Positions 1 through 6,119 of a stretch of 8,159 bases of DNA are shown here, in pieces. This DNA comes from an uncultured Planctomycetota bacterium (GTDB taxonomy: Bacteria > Planctomycetota > UBA1135 > UBA2386), in contig CAIYFF010000325.1 of the NCBI GenBank assembly GCA_903925435.1, forward strand, positions 1-8,159, read 5' to 3'. The position numbers and the translations under genes are program-made. The notes beneath the pieces are model-generated. The model made no database searches. It saw nothing but the letters and a program-made list of their open reading frames with translations, and was not told the origin of the DNA. Position 1 is the stretch's first letter, and the number at the start of each line of letters is the position of its first letter.

Positions 1-432
1 GCGACGATCGAGGCCGCGCGCGCCGGCGAGGCTGGCAAGGGCTTCGCAGTCGTTGCGAACGAGGTCAAGGAGCTGGCCAAGGAGACCGCGAAGGCGACCG
101 AGGACATCAGCCAGAAGATCGAAGCGATCCAGTCCGATACGCGCGGCGCCGTCGAGGCGATCGAGCGCATCAGCCAAATCATCAACCAGATCAACGACAT
201 CCAGAACACGATCGCGAGCGCCGTCGAAGAGCAGACCGCGACGACGAACGAGATCGGCCGCAGCGTGACCGAGGCTGCGAAGGGCACCTCGGAGATCGCG
301 CACACGATCACTGGCGTGGCGACCGCCGCGAAGTCGACGACGCAGGGCTGCAGCAACGTGCTGGGCGCCGCGACGGAGCTGTCCAAGATGGCGTCCGAGC
401 TGCAGAAGCTCGTCTCGCGCTTCCGCTTCTGA
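1..432 (+). CDS. Methyl-accepting chemotaxis protein, C-terminal fragment (5' end outside window)
   Basis: This is the last 143 residues of a chemoreceptor, open from base 1 to a TGA stop. The fragment begins in the highly conserved signalling hairpin tip: IEAARAGEAGKGFAVVANEV (residues 3-22), the region that in this family contacts CheA and CheW. It continues as the descending coiled-coil helix. The segment ASAVEEQTATTNEI (72-85) resembles a methylation-helix site, with the Glu pair at 76-77 as candidate substrates of the CheR and CheB encoded downstream. The protein ends LVSRFRF and has no CheR-tethering pentapeptide of the NWETF type. The sensor domain, any transmembrane segments and the first methylation helix lie upstream, so ligand and location (membrane or cytosolic) cannot be judged. 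It is the first visible gene of the chemotaxis operon. The family call is very secure. Confidence 0.96.
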   Translation, partial: ATIEAARAGEAGKGFAVVANEVKELAKETAKATEDISQKIEAIQSDTRGAVEAIERISQIINQINDIQNTIASAVEEQTATTNEIGRSVTEAAKGTSEIAHTITGVATAAKSTTQGCSNVLGAATELSKMASELQKLVSRFRF

Positions 433-441
433 TCGAGGACC

Positions 442-469
442 GCGAACGGCGCCGATGTGTGCCGTTCGC
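442..469 (+). repeat. Perfect 9-bp inverted repeat (hairpin) between receptor and cheY-1
   Basis: GCGAACGGC (442-450) is followed by a 10-nt spacer and its exact reverse complement GCCGTTCGC (461-469). It starts 9 bp after the receptor stop and ends 3 bp before the ribosome-binding site of the next gene. No T-run follows, so it is not a standard intrinsic terminator. As RNA it could act as a partial terminator, a processing or stability element giving different receptor and CheY levels, or a modulator of cheY translation. As DNA it could be an operator. The repeat is seen directly; the role is inferred. Confidence 0.6.
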
Positions 470-472
470 CTC

Positions 473-479
473 AAGGGGA
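473..479 (+). promoter_or_regulatory. Ribosome-binding site of cheY-1
   Basis: AAGGGGA lies 6 nt before the ATG at 486. It selects that start over the in-frame upstream ATG at 459, which lies inside the hairpin and has no purine-rich leader. A protein starting at 486 begins MKALLVDDS, exactly as receiver domains do. Confidence 0.75.
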
Positions 480-485
480 AACACC

Positions 486-857
486 ATGAAGGCACTGCTC
501 GTAGACGACTCACGCGCGATGCGCATGATCCTGGCTCGCACGCTGAAGGAGATCGGATTCGAAGTCACCGAGGCCGGTCACGGGCTCGAGGGCTTGGAGC
601 GACTCAACTCATCGGGTCCGTTCGACCTCGCTCTGGTCGACTGGAACATGCCCGAGATGGATGGACTCACATTCGTGAGCACGGTTCGCCAAGGCCAGCT
701 CGCCAAGGACATGCGGATCGTGATGGTCACGACCGAGTCCGAGGCCGAGCGTGTCGCCGCAGCGCTCGCTGCGGGCGCAGATGAGTATGTCACCAAGCCG
801 TTCACGAAGGACGCGCTCACTTCGAAGCTGGGGATCATCGGGCTGTTGGTCGACTGA
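486..857 (+). CDS. cheY: CheY-like single-domain response regulator (CheY-1)
   Basis: A 123-residue protein consisting only of a receiver domain. The acidic pair D7-D8 (LLVDDS), phospho-acceptor D52 in VDWNMPEMDG, the switch Thr in MVTTES (82-83) and K104 in YVTKPF are all present, so phosphorylation and Mg binding should be intact. Y101 aligns with the aromatic switch Tyr106 of E. coli CheY. In this pathway CheA phosphorylates CheY, which then binds the motor switch or another effector. The gene follows the receptor by 53 bp and precedes cheR, which supports a role in chemotaxis rather than general signalling. The start at 486 is chosen from the strong ribosome-binding site and domain fit. 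It could instead serve as a phosphate sink. The receiver call is near certain; the exact output is not shown. Confidence 0.93.
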   Translation: MKALLVDDSRAMRMILARTLKEIGFEVTEAGHGLEGLERLNSSGPFDLALVDWNMPEMDGLTFVSTVRQGQLAKDMRIVMVTTESEAERVAAALAAGADEYVTKPFTKDALTSKLGIIGLLVD

Positions 858-900
858 CCAAACGCTGCCGCCCCGTTTCGACTGCTGAAGACGCGACACC

Positions 901-1725
901 ATGACGATCCAAACTGCAGACTTCGATTACGTGCGCACGTTCCTGAAACAGCGCGCAGCCATCGTCCTCGAGCCAGGCAAGGAGTACCTGGTCGAGGCCC
1001 GGCTATTGCCGATCGCGCGTTCGATTGGCTGCGACGGGCTGGAAGGGCTCGTCAGCAAGTTGAAGTCAGGGCAAAACCCTGCGCTGCAGACGCGCGTCGT
1101 CGAGGCCATGACGACCAACGAGACGTCGTGGTTCCGTGACCTCCATCCCTTTGAGGCGCTGTGCAGCAAGGTGATGCCCGAGGTCATCGAGACACGCAAG
1201 GCGGAGCGCACGATCCGCATCTGGTGCGGCGCGGCCTCGTCGGGCCAGGAGCCCTACACGGTGCTCATCCTGCTGTCGGAGCGCTTCCCTCAGCTCAAGG
1301 ACTGGACGATCGACTTCGTCGCCACCGACATCAGCTCCGAGATGATCGCGAAGTGCCAGGCGGGTCGTTACTCGCAGTTGGAGATGAATCGCGGCATGCC
1401 CACTCCGCTGCTGCTGAAGTACTTCGAGCGCGATGGCCTCGACTGGAAGGTCAAGCCGGAGATCCGCTCGCGAGTCACGTTCAAGACGATGAACCTCTCG
1501 GTGCCGTGGCCGGCAATGCGAACGCTCGACATCGTGTTCTTGCGCAACGTGATGATCTATTTCGACGTGCCCACGAAGAAGCAGATCCTCAGCGGCATCC
1601 ATCGTCTGCTGCGCCCAGGTGGCTGGCTGTTCCTAGGCAGCGCTGAGTCGACGCTCGGCATCCACGAGGGTTTCGAACGAGTCACAGAAGGCAAGGCCGT
1701 GATCTACCGCCCGAGCAAGGGATAA
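901..1725 (+). CDS. cheR: Chemotaxis protein methyltransferase CheR
   Basis: A 274-residue S-adenosylmethionine-dependent methyltransferase that esterifies glutamate side chains on chemoreceptors. An N-terminal helical CheR domain covers about residues 5-65. The conserved MTTNETSWFRD motif is at 70-80. The Rossmann-type methyltransferase domain follows: WCGAASSGQEPYT (108-120) is the SAM-binding glycine-rich loop, FVATDIS (139-145) the acidic strand end, FLRNVMIYF (213-221) the catalytic-core motif and LRPGGWLFLGSAES (237-250) the C-terminal strand. Length matches stand-alone CheR (about 270-290 residues), with no TPR or other fusion. The start at 901 has only a weak purine leader, but residues from the start fit the family. 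It lies 43 bp after cheY-1 and 2 bp before cheX-1. The upstream receptor fragment lacks a CheR-tethering pentapeptide, so this CheR probably docks directly on the methylation helices. Confidence 0.97.
   Translation: MTIQTADFDYVRTFLKQRAAIVLEPGKEYLVEARLLPIARSIGCDGLEGLVSKLKSGQNPALQTRVVEAMTTNETSWFRDLHPFEALCSKVMPEVIETRKAERTIRIWCGAASSGQEPYTVLILLSERFPQLKDWTIDFVATDISSEMIAKCQAGRYSQLEMNRGMPTPLLLKYFERDGLDWKVKPEIRSRVTFKTMNLSVPWPAMRTLDIVFLRNVMIYFDVPTKKQILSGIHRLLRPGGWLFLGSAESTLGIHEGFERVTEGKAVIYRPSKG
1717..1722 (+). promoter_or_regulatory. Ribosome-binding site of cheX-1
   Basis: AAGGGA lies inside the last codons of cheR, 5 nt before the ATG at 1728. It supports this start and tight coupling to cheR, whose stop codon (1723-1725) falls between the site and the start. 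Confidence 0.65.
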
Positions 1726-1727
1726 CC

Positions 1728-2183
1728 ATGCAAGTCACTGACAACACCGTGAATCAGGTCGTGGCCGAGGTCTTCAGCACGATGCTCGGCATCGATGCTG
1801 TGCCCGTTCCCTCACACGGACCATCGCACGACGGCGCTTGGATCGCCGCGTGCATCCACATCAGCGGCTCGTGCGCTGGATCCATCGTCGTCCAAGTGCC
1901 GTCTGCATTTGGCCGCCGCGCCGCCGCCGCGATGTTCGCAGCGGATCCCGCATCTCTCGGAGACGGCGAGGTGAAGGACGCGCTCGGCGAAGTCGCCAAC
2001 ATGGTGGCTGGAGCCCTGCGCCTTGCGCTGCCGATGCCCAACCAGATCTCGCTGCCAAGCGTCGCCGAGGGCAAGGACCTCAGCATGCGCGTGCCCGGCA
2101 GTGAAGTCGTGCTCGAGACTTGGTTCGCCGCCGATGGCGCCGAGTTCCAGGTCTCGCTACTCAACCGATTGCCAGGGAAGTGA
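1728..2183 (+). CDS. cheX: CheX-family CheY-P phosphatase (copy 1)
   Basis: A 151-residue protein of the CheX/CheC/FliY phosphatase superfamily. These enzymes hydrolyse the aspartyl phosphate of CheY through a conserved Glu and Asn spaced ExxN. Here that motif is E88-V-A-N91 within DALGEVANMVAG (84-95). Upstream is the beta-rich segment AACIHISGSCAGSIVVQVPS (40-59), and the following ISLPSVAEG (107-115) is also shared with the second copy at 3275. Only one ExxN site is present, as in CheX; CheC carries two. There is no signal peptide or membrane segment, so it should act in the cytosol. It sits 2 bp after cheR and 9 bp before cheB. I did not see a CheD or CheZ in the window. The phosphatase family is likely; activity on a particular CheY is inferred from context. 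Confidence 0.85.
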   Translation: MQVTDNTVNQVVAEVFSTMLGIDAVPVPSHGPSHDGAWIAACIHISGSCAGSIVVQVPSAFGRRAAAAMFAADPASLGDGEVKDALGEVANMVAGALRLALPMPNQISLPSVAEGKDLSMRVPGSEVVLETWFAADGAEFQVSLLNRLPGK

Positions 2184-2192
2184 GGCGAGAAG

Positions 2193-3278
2193 ATGCCCAA
2201 GCTCCGCGTGCTCGTCGTCGATGACGCCGTTGTCGTTCGCCGCCTCGTGTCGGATGCGCTCAATGCGGATCCAGACCTCGAGGTTTGCGGCACGGCAAGC
2301 AACGGCAAGCTCGCGCTCGATCTGCTGCCGCAGCTCGCGCCCGACGCCGTCACGCTCGACGTCGAGATGCCGGAGCTCGATGGCCTCTCGACTCTGAAGG
2401 AGCTGCGCAAGAAGTGGCCTCGGCTGCCAGTCGTGATGCTTTCGGCGCTGACCGAGAAGGGGGCGAGCGTCACGCTCGATTGCTTGTCTGCCGGCGCCTC
2501 GGGCTACGTAACGAAGCCTGCCGGCGCAGGCAGCATGAGCGCTGCCGTCGATCGCGTTCGCAGCGAGCTTGCGCCGATGCTGAAGGCGCTGTGTCAGAAG
2601 AAGACGCCTGGAGCTTCGGCTGCCACCGCCCGCGCGCTCGCCGCGAGGTCCAAGGCCCCGGCCGCAGCGCGCCCCGTTGCGGAGGTCGTCGCGATCGGCG
2701 TCTCGACGGGTGGGCCGAATGCGCTCGCCGAGGTGATTCCTGCGCTGCCTGCGACGTTGGGGGTTCCAGTCGTCGTCGTGCAGCACATGCCGCCGGTGTT
2801 CACGCGCCTGTTGGCGGAGCGCCTTGCATCCAAGTCTGCGGTCCCAGTCAGCGAGGCTGTGGATGGCGAGACGCTGCAACCGGGCCATGTCTACATCGCG
2901 CCGGGCGACTTCCACATGACTCTCGTGCGGCACGGCAACGAAGTGCGCATCGCGCTCAACCAGGAGCCGCCCGAGAACTCGTGTCGTCCTGCGGTGGACC
3001 CGCTGTTCCGTTCGGTGAGCGCGCTCTATGGCAACAAGTGCCTCGGTGTCGTGCTGACCGGCATGGGCCGTGATGGGTTGCGTGGCTGCGAAGTGATGCG
3101 CGAAGCGGGCGCGCAGATCCTGGCGCAGGACGAAGAGACCAGTGTCGTGTGGGGCATGCCTGGCTTCGTCGCCAAGCAGGGCCTTGCCGACGAAGTGTTG
3201 CCGTTGCCGCGCGTCGCGGCGGAGATCGTTCGCCGTCTTGCGCTTCGCGCGAGCCGGCTCATCGGAGCGAAGAAATGA
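2193..3278 (+). CDS. cheB: Protein-glutamate methylesterase/glutaminase CheB
   Basis: A 361-residue, two-domain CheB of normal length. Residues 1-125 form a receiver: D10-D11 (VVDDA), phospho-acceptor D56 in TLDVEMPELDG, S84 in MLSAL and K108 in VTKPAG. An Ala/Lys/Pro-rich linker spans about 133-163. The methylesterase domain (about 165-350) shows all three catalytic residues: S171 in IGVSTGGPNAL, H198 in VVQHMP and D294 in LTGMGRDG. When phosphorylated by CheA, CheB removes methyl groups from receptor glutamates, and many also deamidate glutamines. It thus opposes the CheR encoded 467 bp upstream and provides adaptation. A GAGGCGAGA leader precedes the ATG at 2193. The gene's stop overlaps the start of cheX-2 by 4 bp. 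The identification is secure; deamidase activity is only assumed from the family. Confidence 0.98.
   Translation: MPKLRVLVVDDAVVVRRLVSDALNADPDLEVCGTASNGKLALDLLPQLAPDAVTLDVEMPELDGLSTLKELRKKWPRLPVVMLSALTEKGASVTLDCLSAGASGYVTKPAGAGSMSAAVDRVRSELAPMLKALCQKKTPGASAATARALAARSKAPAAARPVAEVVAIGVSTGGPNALAEVIPALPATLGVPVVVVQHMPPVFTRLLAERLASKSAVPVSEAVDGETLQPGHVYIAPGDFHMTLVRHGNEVRIALNQEPPENSCRPAVDPLFRSVSALYGNKCLGVVLTGMGRDGLRGCEVMREAGAQILAQDEETSVVWGMPGFVAKQGLADEVLPLPRVAAEIVRRLALRASRLIGAKK
3264..3267 (+). promoter_or_regulatory. Ribosome-binding site of cheX-2
   Basis: GGAG lies 7 nt before the ATG at 3275, within the end of cheB. It decides the start: an in-frame ATG at 3149 would overlap cheB by 130 bp and add an arginine-rich leader that does not resemble CheX. 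Confidence 0.65.
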
Positions 3279-3757
3279 CCATCGAAACGTTGGACCTCAA
3301 CGCCGCAGTCGTCGGCGTGTTCGAGAGCATGCTCGCGTTGCCCATCGCGGTCGCGGACGAGTTCGCAGATGCCGAAGAGGGTTCTGCTGCCGTCACGGGC
3401 GTGATCAGCATCTCCGGCGACTGGAACGGCGCCGTCATCGTGACGGTCCCCAACGAGCTCGCTCGGCAAGTCGCAGCGGCGATGTTCGCGCTCGATGCGG
3501 ACGCGTTGACTGAGGCCGAAATCCAGGACGCGGTCGGCGAGCTGTCCAACATGGTCGGCGGGGCGACCAAGACGATGCTTGGTGGATCGAGCTCCATTTC
3601 GCTGCCCTCGGTGACCGAAGGAGTCCGCTATCGCATCAGCATCCCTGGCGCGCGCGAGGTCGCGAATGCGCGGTTCGAAAGCAACGGCAGCCTGCTGACG
3701 ATCAGCGTCGTGCAAGGCGCGTCGAAGCAACCTATTGCATCCAGGAAACCATCATGA
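3275..3757 (+). CDS. CheX-family CheY-P phosphatase (copy 2)
   Basis: A 160-residue paralogue of the CheX at 1728. The ExxN catalytic motif is E89-L-S-N92 in DAVGELSNMVGG (85-96). Shared blocks include GVISISGDWNGAVIVTVP (42-59), RQVAAAMFA (64-72) and ISLPSVTEG (108-116). It differs from copy 1 in having Gly and Ser (GGSSS, 103-107) where copy 1 has a PMPN segment, and in a polar tail (QGASKQPIASRKPS) after the last strand. Both catalytic residues are kept, so it is probably active on a phosphorylated receiver. The ATG overlaps the cheB stop (ATGA) and its own stop overlaps the cheY-2 start (ATGA), which implies translational coupling of cheB, cheX-2 and cheY-2. CheX proteins are known to dimerise, so pairing with copy 1 is possible but unproven. 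Confidence 0.84.
   Translation: MTIETLDLNAAVVGVFESMLALPIAVADEFADAEEGSAAVTGVISISGDWNGAVIVTVPNELARQVAAAMFALDADALTEAEIQDAVGELSNMVGGATKTMLGGSSSISLPSVTEGVRYRISIPGAREVANARFESNGSLLTISVVQGASKQPIASRKPS
3743..3748 (+). promoter_or_regulatory. Ribosome-binding site of cheY-2
   Basis: AGGAAA lies 5 nt before the ATG at 3754, inside the coding end of cheX-2. It supports independent initiation as well as coupling through the ATGA overlap. Confidence 0.6.
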
Positions 3758-4116
3758 AGATCCTCATCGTCGATGATTCGAAGGCCATGCGCATGATCGT
3801 CATGCGTCACTTGCGCCAGGCAGGGTTTGGCAACCACGCGTTGGAGGAGGCGTCGAACGGCGTCGAAGCGCTCGCTTCGGTCAACGCCGGCACGCCAGAC
3901 TTGATCCTGTGCGACTGGAACATGCCTGAGATGAACGGCCTCGAGTTCTTGAAGGCGCTGCGCTCGAAGTCGGTCAAAGTGCCGTTCGGGTTCGTGACGA
4001 CCGAGTCGAGCCCCGAGATGCGGCAGACGGCAGTCACGGAAGGCGCAGCCTTCTTGATCGCCAAGCCGTTCACGGTCGAGACGTTCGAGACGACGCTGTC
4101 GCCGTTCTTGAAGTGA
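3754..4116 (+). CDS. CheY-like single-domain response regulator (CheY-2)
   Basis: A 120-residue stand-alone receiver domain with D7-D8 (LIVDDS), phospho-acceptor D54 in CDWNMPEMNG, the switch Thr in FVTTES (82-83) and K104 in AKPF. All phosphorylation residues are present. The position aligned with E. coli CheY Tyr106 is Leu101, whereas CheY-1 has Tyr there. The conserved aromatic switch is therefore absent, and motor-binding behaviour may differ. It shares the unusual DWNMPEM(D/N)GL block with CheY-1, which suggests a common origin. It is the last gene of the operon and overlaps cheX-2 by 4 bp, which suggests that this CheX acts on this CheY. It could be a motor-binding CheY, a phosphate sink or a regulator of another output. 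The receiver call is near certain; the role is inferred. Confidence 0.92.
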   Translation: MKILIVDDSKAMRMIVMRHLRQAGFGNHALEEASNGVEALASVNAGTPDLILCDWNMPEMNGLEFLKALRSKSVKVPFGFVTTESSPEMRQTAVTEGAAFLIAKPFTVETFETTLSPFLK

Positions 4117-4148
4117 GCGCAGACGCGCTGCGCCGCTACTTCGCGGCG
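4117..4148. terminator. Possible bidirectional terminator between convergent genes
   Basis: The 19 bp between the convergent stops of cheY-2 and the GT-C gene, plus the last GT-C codons, contain two overlapping small stems. They are GCGCAG/CTGCGC (4117-4122 with 4128-4133, 5-nt loop) and CGCCGC/GCGGCG (4131-4136 with 4143-4148, 6-nt loop). They are mutually exclusive and neither has a following T-run on either strand. Position is the main argument for termination, so this is a weak call. Confidence 0.25.
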
Positions 4149-5674
4149 CGCGCGCGGTAGACGAAGATCGTCTCGTCCTTGGGGCCCACAGACATCGGAT
4201 ACGCGGCGACGAGGTCCATCCCGGACTGGATCGCTTGTTGAAGGCGGTTGTCTGGGTCCTTCTCGCGCAGTTCTGGGAGCGTCACGACCGCAAAGAGCTT
4301 CCGTCCGTTTCGCCGGGATCGCTCCAACTGAGCGGCGAACCACGACGCGGCGCCGCCGGACGCAGCCATTTCATAGGTCTCGATGCTTGCGACCTCGCCG
4401 GTCATCTGTGCGATGCGTGCCGCGTCGCCCGAGTAGTGCCAGCGACGCAGGTAGAAGTGCATCGTCGGCTCGTTGATCGTGAGCACGGTCACGTTGCCGC
4501 TGGGCTCCAGTTCGTGGATTTGCGCTGCGGCTTGCTGCCAAAGGCCTCGATCACCGTGCTGCACGGTGAAGTAGTGGAAGTCGTAGACCAATAGGTCGAG
4601 GCATACGAGCAGCGGCATCGCAGCAGCAGGCAAGAACCGCAGCGCGCGACCGCTTGCTGCATAGGCGTCGCGGACAGTGCAGAAGATGCGCACGCAACCA
4701 ACCGAAGCGAGCAGCAGCACGGCGGGCAGCGTGCAGAACGCGTAGCGCGAGGTCGCCTTCATCAGGCTCGATCCAAGCACCGCGAGCGCGAGCAGCGGCA
4801 GCGCCACCCAAAGCGCAAGGTACAGCGAGCGCTGGCGGCACTTGTCCTGCCATGCGATCCATGCGCCGGTGACGGCGGCGAGCAACAGCGAGAGCCGGAA
4901 GTAGAAGGCGACGGTCTGCGAGAGGTGCCCGAGGTTTGGCGTCGACTTTGCGCGGATGAACTCTTCGAACGGAGGCACGTGGGCCAAGAACGGCACCGCA
5001 GCGAACGCGACGGTGACCAGCGCGAGCAGGAGGGTCACGAGCCTCTTGTCCCAAGCGCGGTTGGCCAGCAGCGGGAACGCGAACATCGGCGCGAACTGCA
5101 AGCCAGCGCTGGGATGGCTGGACACGCCAAGCAGCACGACTCCCATCGCAGACAGGCAGTGCGCGCGGCTCTTGCGCTGCATGCCGAACCAGAACCAACC
5201 GCCTGCGATCAATGCGAACAGGAACACGAACGAGTAGGAGCGCGCGTTCTGGCTCCAGTAGATGTGCCAGGGATTGATCGCGAGCAGCAGCGCCGCAAAC
5301 AGCGCCGCTGCGTTGCCGACGAGAGGCCGACCGATCCACGCGAGCAGCGGCACGGAGACGATGCCTGCAAGCGCGAACGGCAGGCGCAGCATGCCTTCGG
5401 TCAGCGTCGCAGGATCGGCGACGCCGAGCATCCAACGCAGCGCGAGATACGAGGTCGGATACAGGCTGCGATTGCAGGACCAGAAGATCTCGTCAGGCAG
5501 AGTCGCATCGCGCCATGTGTGCGCCTCGTCGACCCAGAACGCCCACGTGTCGAGGCCCCAAAATCGCAGGATGGCGCCGAGCGCCGTCACTGCGGCGAGA
5601 ATGGCCCACTGCGCGCCCCGGAAGGGGGACGACGGTGCAGCGAGGACCTGCGGATTGCCTGCAGGCCCATTCAT
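4136..5674 (-). CDS. Polytopic GT-C glycosyltransferase (PMT_2/ArnT-like, family 39-type)
   Basis: A predicted 512-residue inner-membrane protein. It starts MNGPAGNP, and the first hydrophobic helix is at about 21-40. The extracytoplasmic loop after it carries the acidic pair in FWVDEAHTW (47-53, D49-E50), the expected catalytic position of GT-C enzymes that use lipid-phosphate sugar donors. A second family hallmark is NPWHIYWSQNARSYSF (134-149). Further hydrophobic stretches lie at about 100-160, 175-205, 211-231, 257-275, 284-301, 314-331 and 348-365. A soluble C-terminal domain of about 140 residues follows. Family members move sugars onto lipid, protein or glycan on the outer face of the membrane. 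Acceptor and donor cannot be read here. The frame stays open to an ATG at 5932, but those 86 residues are Arg-rich and unlike the family. The start at 5674 has only a weak ribosome-binding site. It is convergent with cheY-2 and divergent from the GT4 gene. Confidence 0.82.
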   Translation of the reverse strand: MNGPAGNPQVLAAPSSPFRGAQWAILAAVTALGAILRFWGLDTWAFWVDEAHTWRDATLPDEIFWSCNRSLYPTSYLALRWMLGVADPATLTEGMLRLPFALAGIVSVPLLAWIGRPLVGNAAALFAALLLAINPWHIYWSQNARSYSFVFLFALIAGGWFWFGMQRKSRAHCLSAMGVVLLGVSSHPSAGLQFAPMFAFPLLANRAWDKRLVTLLLALVTVAFAAVPFLAHVPPFEEFIRAKSTPNLGHLSQTVAFYFRLSLLLAAVTGAWIAWQDKCRQRSLYLALWVALPLLALAVLGSSLMKATSRYAFCTLPAVLLLASVGCVRIFCTVRDAYAASGRALRFLPAAAMPLLVCLDLLVYDFHYFTVQHGDRGLWQQAAAQIHELEPSGNVTVLTINEPTMHFYLRRWHYSGDAARIAQMTGEVASIETYEMAASGGAASWFAAQLERSRRNGRKLFAVVTLPELREKDPDNRLQQAIQSGMDLVAAYPMSVGPKDETIFVYRARAAK

Positions 5675-6119
5675 GAGTGTCGCCGATGTGAGGGCATGGG
5701 ACCGAAGAAGGTTACGACACAGACGCCCGGTCGGCATCGGCGTAGTTCTGTTCGCGGGCCTGGAGTTGCACGGCGGACACGACGCAGCAGCGGGGCGGTC
5801 GCGATGCAGCCAGCGATCGCTCCGTTCGCATGGTGAATTCCTGTTGGCTCGCATCCGCGGCTGCTTCTGTCCGCGGAAGCGTGATCGACCGATGGCCGTC
5901 TTTGCGTAGGCTCTGGAGACTGTGCGCTGCATGCGTTCCTACATCCGCAGAGTGAGTTGTCGCTGATGGCGGTCGGTCCCGTCGTGTGGCGCGGCTACCC
6001 ACACGCCCCAGCGCCGGTGCGCGCCATCCTTCGTGCTCGGAGGCAGGGAGAGGCTGTGGTGGACGAAGGCGGCGTCGCGCTGCGCGTAGGCATGTTGCGA
6101 CTGCTGTTCGAGGCAAGTC
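5675..6119. other. Divergent intergenic region with no convincing gene
   Basis: These 445 bp lie between the divergent starts of the GT-C and GT4 genes and should contain both promoters. I see no convincing -35/-10 pair on either strand, no tRNA-like cloverleaf and no tandem repeat. The one clear structure is the inverted repeat at 5854-5877. Several frames are open on both strands, as expected in GC-rich DNA. Their products are Arg-, Ala- and Pro-rich and I do not recognise any. A + strand frame starting with TTG at 5957 is discussed in the findings. If the GT4 protein really starts at 6231 or 6234, the region extends to there. Confidence 0.5.
5854..5877. repeat. Inverted repeat TCCGCGG-N10-CCGCGGA
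   Basis: TCCGCGG (5854-5860) and its reverse complement CCGCGGA (5871-5877) are separated by 10 nt. Each half contains the 6-bp palindrome CCGCGG, so the element is both an inverted and a near-direct repeat. It lies about 180 bp upstream of the GT-C start and about 240 bp upstream of the GT4 start. An operator or a transcript hairpin are both possible. A chance match is plausible in DNA this GC-rich. Confidence 0.35.

Noticed and set aside
860..878. Short inverted repeat AAACG/CGTTT between cheY-1 and cheR
   Set aside because: Only 5 bp with a 9-nt loop and no T-run; too weak to call a terminator or regulatory hairpin.
2157..2933. - strand open frame (258 codons) antisense to cheB
   Set aside because: No motif and a strongly Arg-biased composition. 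It is antisense to a complete CheB with all catalytic residues.
3149..3274. Extended cheX-2 start at ATG 3149
   Set aside because: It would overlap cheB by 130 bp and add an Arg-rich leader; the ATG at 3275 has a good ribosome-binding site and gives a start like that of copy 1.
4925..5836. Long + strand open frame (303 codons) opposite the GT-C gene
   Set aside because: It is Arg/Glu/His-rich with no recognisable motif, and lies antisense to a protein with clear GT-C motifs and membrane helices. It is a typical shadow frame of GC-rich DNA.
5675..5932. N-terminal extension of the GT-C protein to an ATG at 5932
   Set aside because: The extra 86 residues are Arg/Ser-rich with no signal or membrane character, and the family fold begins at the hydrophobic helix just after the ATG at 5674.
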